A stretch of DNA of 64,000 nucleotides from Planctomycetota bacterium. GTDB taxonomy: Bacteria; Planctomycetota; UBA8108; UBA1146; JAJFFE01. The notes under the pieces were generated by a model that had not been told where the DNA came from, ran no database searches, and was given only the letters and a program-made list of their open reading frames with translations. Shown here in pieces: positions 62,357 through 64,000 of the stretch. The DNA lies in the NCBI GenBank assembly GCA_021776775.1, contig JAJFFE010000261.1, forward strand, positions 1 to 64,000. Reading direction: 5' to 3'. How positions within the stretch are numbered: the stretch's first letter is position 1; each line of letters starts with the position of its first letter. Both the position numbers and the translations under genes were made by a program.

Positions 62357-62818
62357 ATGGACGAGCCTGCGTCCCGTCGAGAGTTTCAACCGTCCCAGCG
62401 AAACAAGGGTGCGAATCCCGCCGTGGTGATCGGGACGTTGGTCGCCCTAGCTGGCGCGATCATCTTCTTCGTGGTTCGCCTCATGCTTGCGAACCAAGCG
62501 CCGGCGCAGCCGGACAGTCCGCCCGATGAGATTAGCACCGACACACAGTACAGCGCGATCAAGAGGCAGATCACCAAGGCCATGCAGGTCAAGCATGAAG
62601 CCGATCGGCTGAAGCAGTCCGAAGACACCGCCGCCTTCAAGAAGAAGTGCGAAGAGGCGAAGACAGCCTTGCGGGATGTGCTCGACGCGTTGGACGAAAT
62701 GCTCGATCCGGTTCGCGACGAGAACGGCGAACTGCCGTCTGCGTTCAGCGCGTACAGCCAAGACTACCAACGCGTCAACACTGCGTTGCACGACGTCGTG
62801 AAGTCGAGCCCCTTCTAG
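62357..62818 (+). CDS. Small single-pass membrane protein, unknown
   Basis: A 153-residue protein that I do not recognise. It has a polar N-terminus, one TM helix at about residues 20-40 (AVVIGTLVALAGAIIFFVVRL), a Pro/Ala-rich stretch and then a long charged helix (IKRQITKAMQVKHEADRLKQSEDTAAFKKKCEEA) with coiled-coil character. It probably faces the periplasm or another extracytoplasmic space. AAAGG lies about 8 bases before ATG 62357, preferred over a start 24 bases upstream. It is 55 bases from a second membrane protein of similar design, and the two precede a Ser/Thr kinase gene on the same strand. Confidence 0.7.
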   Translation: MDEPASRREFQPSQRNKGANPAVVIGTLVALAGAIIFFVVRLMLANQAPAQPDSPPDEISTDTQYSAIKRQITKAMQVKHEADRLKQSEDTAAFKKKCEEAKTALRDVLDALDEMLDPVRDENGELPSAFSAYSQDYQRVNTALHDVVKSSPF

Positions 62819-62873
62819 CGTAGAAGTTCGATCGTCGCGTTCGTTCACCACGACTGTTCTTCAGAGGAGTAGC

Positions 62874-63452
62874 ATGCCCCGGCCCGCAGCGAGACCCAAG
62901 CCTCCCGCGCAACGATCCAACTCCGCTATTGCTCGCCCGGTGCGCGCGGAAGAGGCGGAGTTTCAGTTCGACAGCATGGACATTCTCGTCGGCGTGGTGC
63001 TTCTCGTCGTCATTCCGGTGGCGGCCTATGTTGGACTGAGCCTCGCCGGAATGCCGGTCAGTGGCGGCGGCGGCGGAGACGCCATCGCCGCGCTCGAACG
63101 CAAGGAACAGCTCGCGAAGACTCGTTCCAACGTCCCGCTCGCCAAGCGAGAGTTCGAGGCTAAGTTTGCTTGGGTGCGGGAACTTCTGAAGAACCGCGTT
63201 CCAGAGTTCCTGAACCGAGCGAAGGCTGAGAACAACCCCGTCGCGAAGGGCAATTGGGTTCGCTACGGTCAATCCGTCTGCGGTCGCTGCAAGGCTGTCC
63301 TCGAAACACTCGATCAAGGTGTCCGCGACAACAAGGAGTTCCTCAACGACCCGCAGTACGCACAGAGCTTGCGCGGGCAACTCGAACTCATCGCGAACTA
63401 TCAGCGCGAACTCGAGCAACACGATCCCTTCTCAGCCGTACGGGGCAAGTGA
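62874..63452 (+). CDS. Single-pass membrane protein with helical extracytoplasmic domain, unknown
   Basis: A 192-residue protein of unknown family. The N-terminal 30 residues are Pro/Arg-rich and cytoplasmic, a TM helix follows (MDILVGVVLLVVIPVAAYVGLS), then a poly-Gly linker and a helical domain rich in Lys and Glu, with one CGRC pair (SVCGRCKAVLETLDQG) that could bind metal or form a disulfide. The design (TM plus helical extracytoplasmic domain) repeats that of the preceding gene, so the two may form a complex. GAGGAG lies about 6 bases before the ATG. The Ser/Thr kinase gene follows 64 bases after its stop. Confidence 0.7.
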   Translation: MPRPAARPKPPAQRSNSAIARPVRAEEAEFQFDSMDILVGVVLLVVIPVAAYVGLSLAGMPVSGGGGGDAIAALERKEQLAKTRSNVPLAKREFEAKFAWVRELLKNRVPEFLNRAKAENNPVAKGNWVRYGQSVCGRCKAVLETLDQGVRDNKEFLNDPQYAQSLRGQLELIANYQRELEQHDPFSAVRGK

Positions 63453-63516
63453 GCAGGCCGTAGCACCGGCCGCGCTTATCTCGTGAGGTGTCGAACCACG
63501 ACGGATCCGGACGGGC

Positions 63517-64000
63517 ATGCAGATACCCGACTTTCGTCTCGCCTATCGTGCGCTCGAAGAGGGATTGATCGACCGCGCTGATGTCGTGCGCTTGATCACC
63601 GTGCTCGAGAACTGGCACCGGGGAGACCTTCGCGTTTCGTGCGCGGAGCTACTCAGTCGCGAATTCCGACTGGACGCGAACCAAGTTCGTCGGTGGGAAT
63701 CCGAACTCGCCGGACAGCCCTCCAACCGCATCGGCCCCTACCTCCTACAGCGCCGCGTGGGCCAAGGTGGAATGGGGGTCGTGTTCGAGGCCGAACACCC
63801 CAACCTCGAGCGGCACGTCGCTCTCAAGATCCTGACGCCTGGCCGCAAGGAGCCCGCCGCGATCCAGCGTTTCCTGCGCGAAGTGAAGAGCGCCGGGCAA
63901 TTCAACCACCCCAACATCGTGCACTCCTACGACGCCGGCATCGATGGCGACATTCCTTACTTGGCCATGGAGTTCGTCGAGGGAGAGAACCTGTTTCAGT
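63517..64000 (+). CDS. Ser/Thr protein kinase, 3' truncated by the window
   Basis: The frame runs from ATG 63517 off the end of the window, so only 161 residues are visible. About 65 N-terminal residues form a helical domain of unknown type (LAYRALEEGLIDRADVVRLI). The kinase lobe starts GPYLLQRRVGQGGMGVVFEAEHP, with the Gly-rich loop and Lys in HVALKILTPG, the conserved Glu in REVKSAGQFNHPNIV and hinge AMEFVEGENL. The catalytic loop lies beyond the window. It follows two small membrane proteins on the same strand and could sense or regulate them; that is inference. Confidence 0.88.
   Translation, partial: MQIPDFRLAYRALEEGLIDRADVVRLITVLENWHRGDLRVSCAELLSREFRLDANQVRRWESELAGQPSNRIGPYLLQRRVGQGGMGVVFEAEHPNLERHVALKILTPGRKEPAAIQRFLREVKSAGQFNHPNIVHSYDAGIDGDIPYLAMEFVEGENLFQ

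Noticed and set aside
1..64000. tRNA, rRNA or CRISPR
   Set aside because: Scanning for TPsiC-like GGTTCGA, rRNA-like conserved blocks and direct repeats with spacers found only coding-region coincidences.

Overview
The window is a GC-rich, gene-dense bacterial chromosome segment with Gram-negative-type systems. It carries a type II secretion system (T2SS), an RND efflux operon with its periplasmic adaptor, lipoproteins, a Tat substrate, two Ser/Thr protein kinases, FHA/sigma-54 regulators and TM-anchored squalene-cyclase-like toroid proteins. This combination is most typical of Planctomycetota. That is inferred from gene content alone; there is no rRNA or other phylogenetic marker here, and Myxococcota or Acidobacteriota-like lineages cannot be excluded. 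I found no tRNA, rRNA, CRISPR array, complete insertion sequence or prophage.

Layout. 1-10.7 kb: 3' end of a cation/proton antiporter, a Tat-exported metallo-beta-lactamase-fold hydrolase, a small membrane protein, two coupled amidohydrolase genes (one a double-domain fusion), thiS-thiG, a CPBP membrane protease and a double-HTH/S24-like regulator that ends at a clear bidirectional terminator. 10.7-14.2 kb: two paralogous membrane-anchored toroid proteins. 14.2-15.7 kb: a 1.4-kb gene-free, partly AT-rich region holding two candidate structured RNAs. 15.7-23.6 kb: a DUF971 protein, an RND adaptor and two tandem RND permeases in one operon.

23.8-42.7 kb is a T2SS region split into two convergent operons. 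gspK, a gspC-like gene, gspL and gspM lie on the plus strand. gspD, E, F, G, H, I and J lie on the minus strand. Between them sit two kelch-repeat lipoproteins and a HEAT-repeat membrane protein. The two arms together supply the secretin, ATPase, inner-membrane platform and five pseudopilins; no prepilin peptidase (GspO) is seen.

43.2-54.2 kb is regulatory: a hybrid sensor whose ATPase domain looks degenerate, a secretin-N-domain-like protein, a Ser/Thr kinase followed immediately by an FHA-GAF-sigma-54 activator, a family 2 glycosyltransferase, and an overlapping histidine kinase/NtrC-type pair. 54.3-64 kb holds a giant carboxypeptidase-regulatory-like repeat protein, an orphan FlgM-like anti-sigma factor, recN, a STAS protein, a class I mannose-6-phosphate isomerase, two small single-pass membrane proteins and the start of a second Ser/Thr kinase cut by the window edge.

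Translational coupling by 1-14 base overlaps is frequent and defines most operons. The most unusual points are the two structured-RNA candidates near 14.6-15.4 kb, the pseudokinase-like hybrid sensor, the repeat-bearing acidic insertion that splits GspL, and the kelch lipoproteins nested between the T2SS arms.
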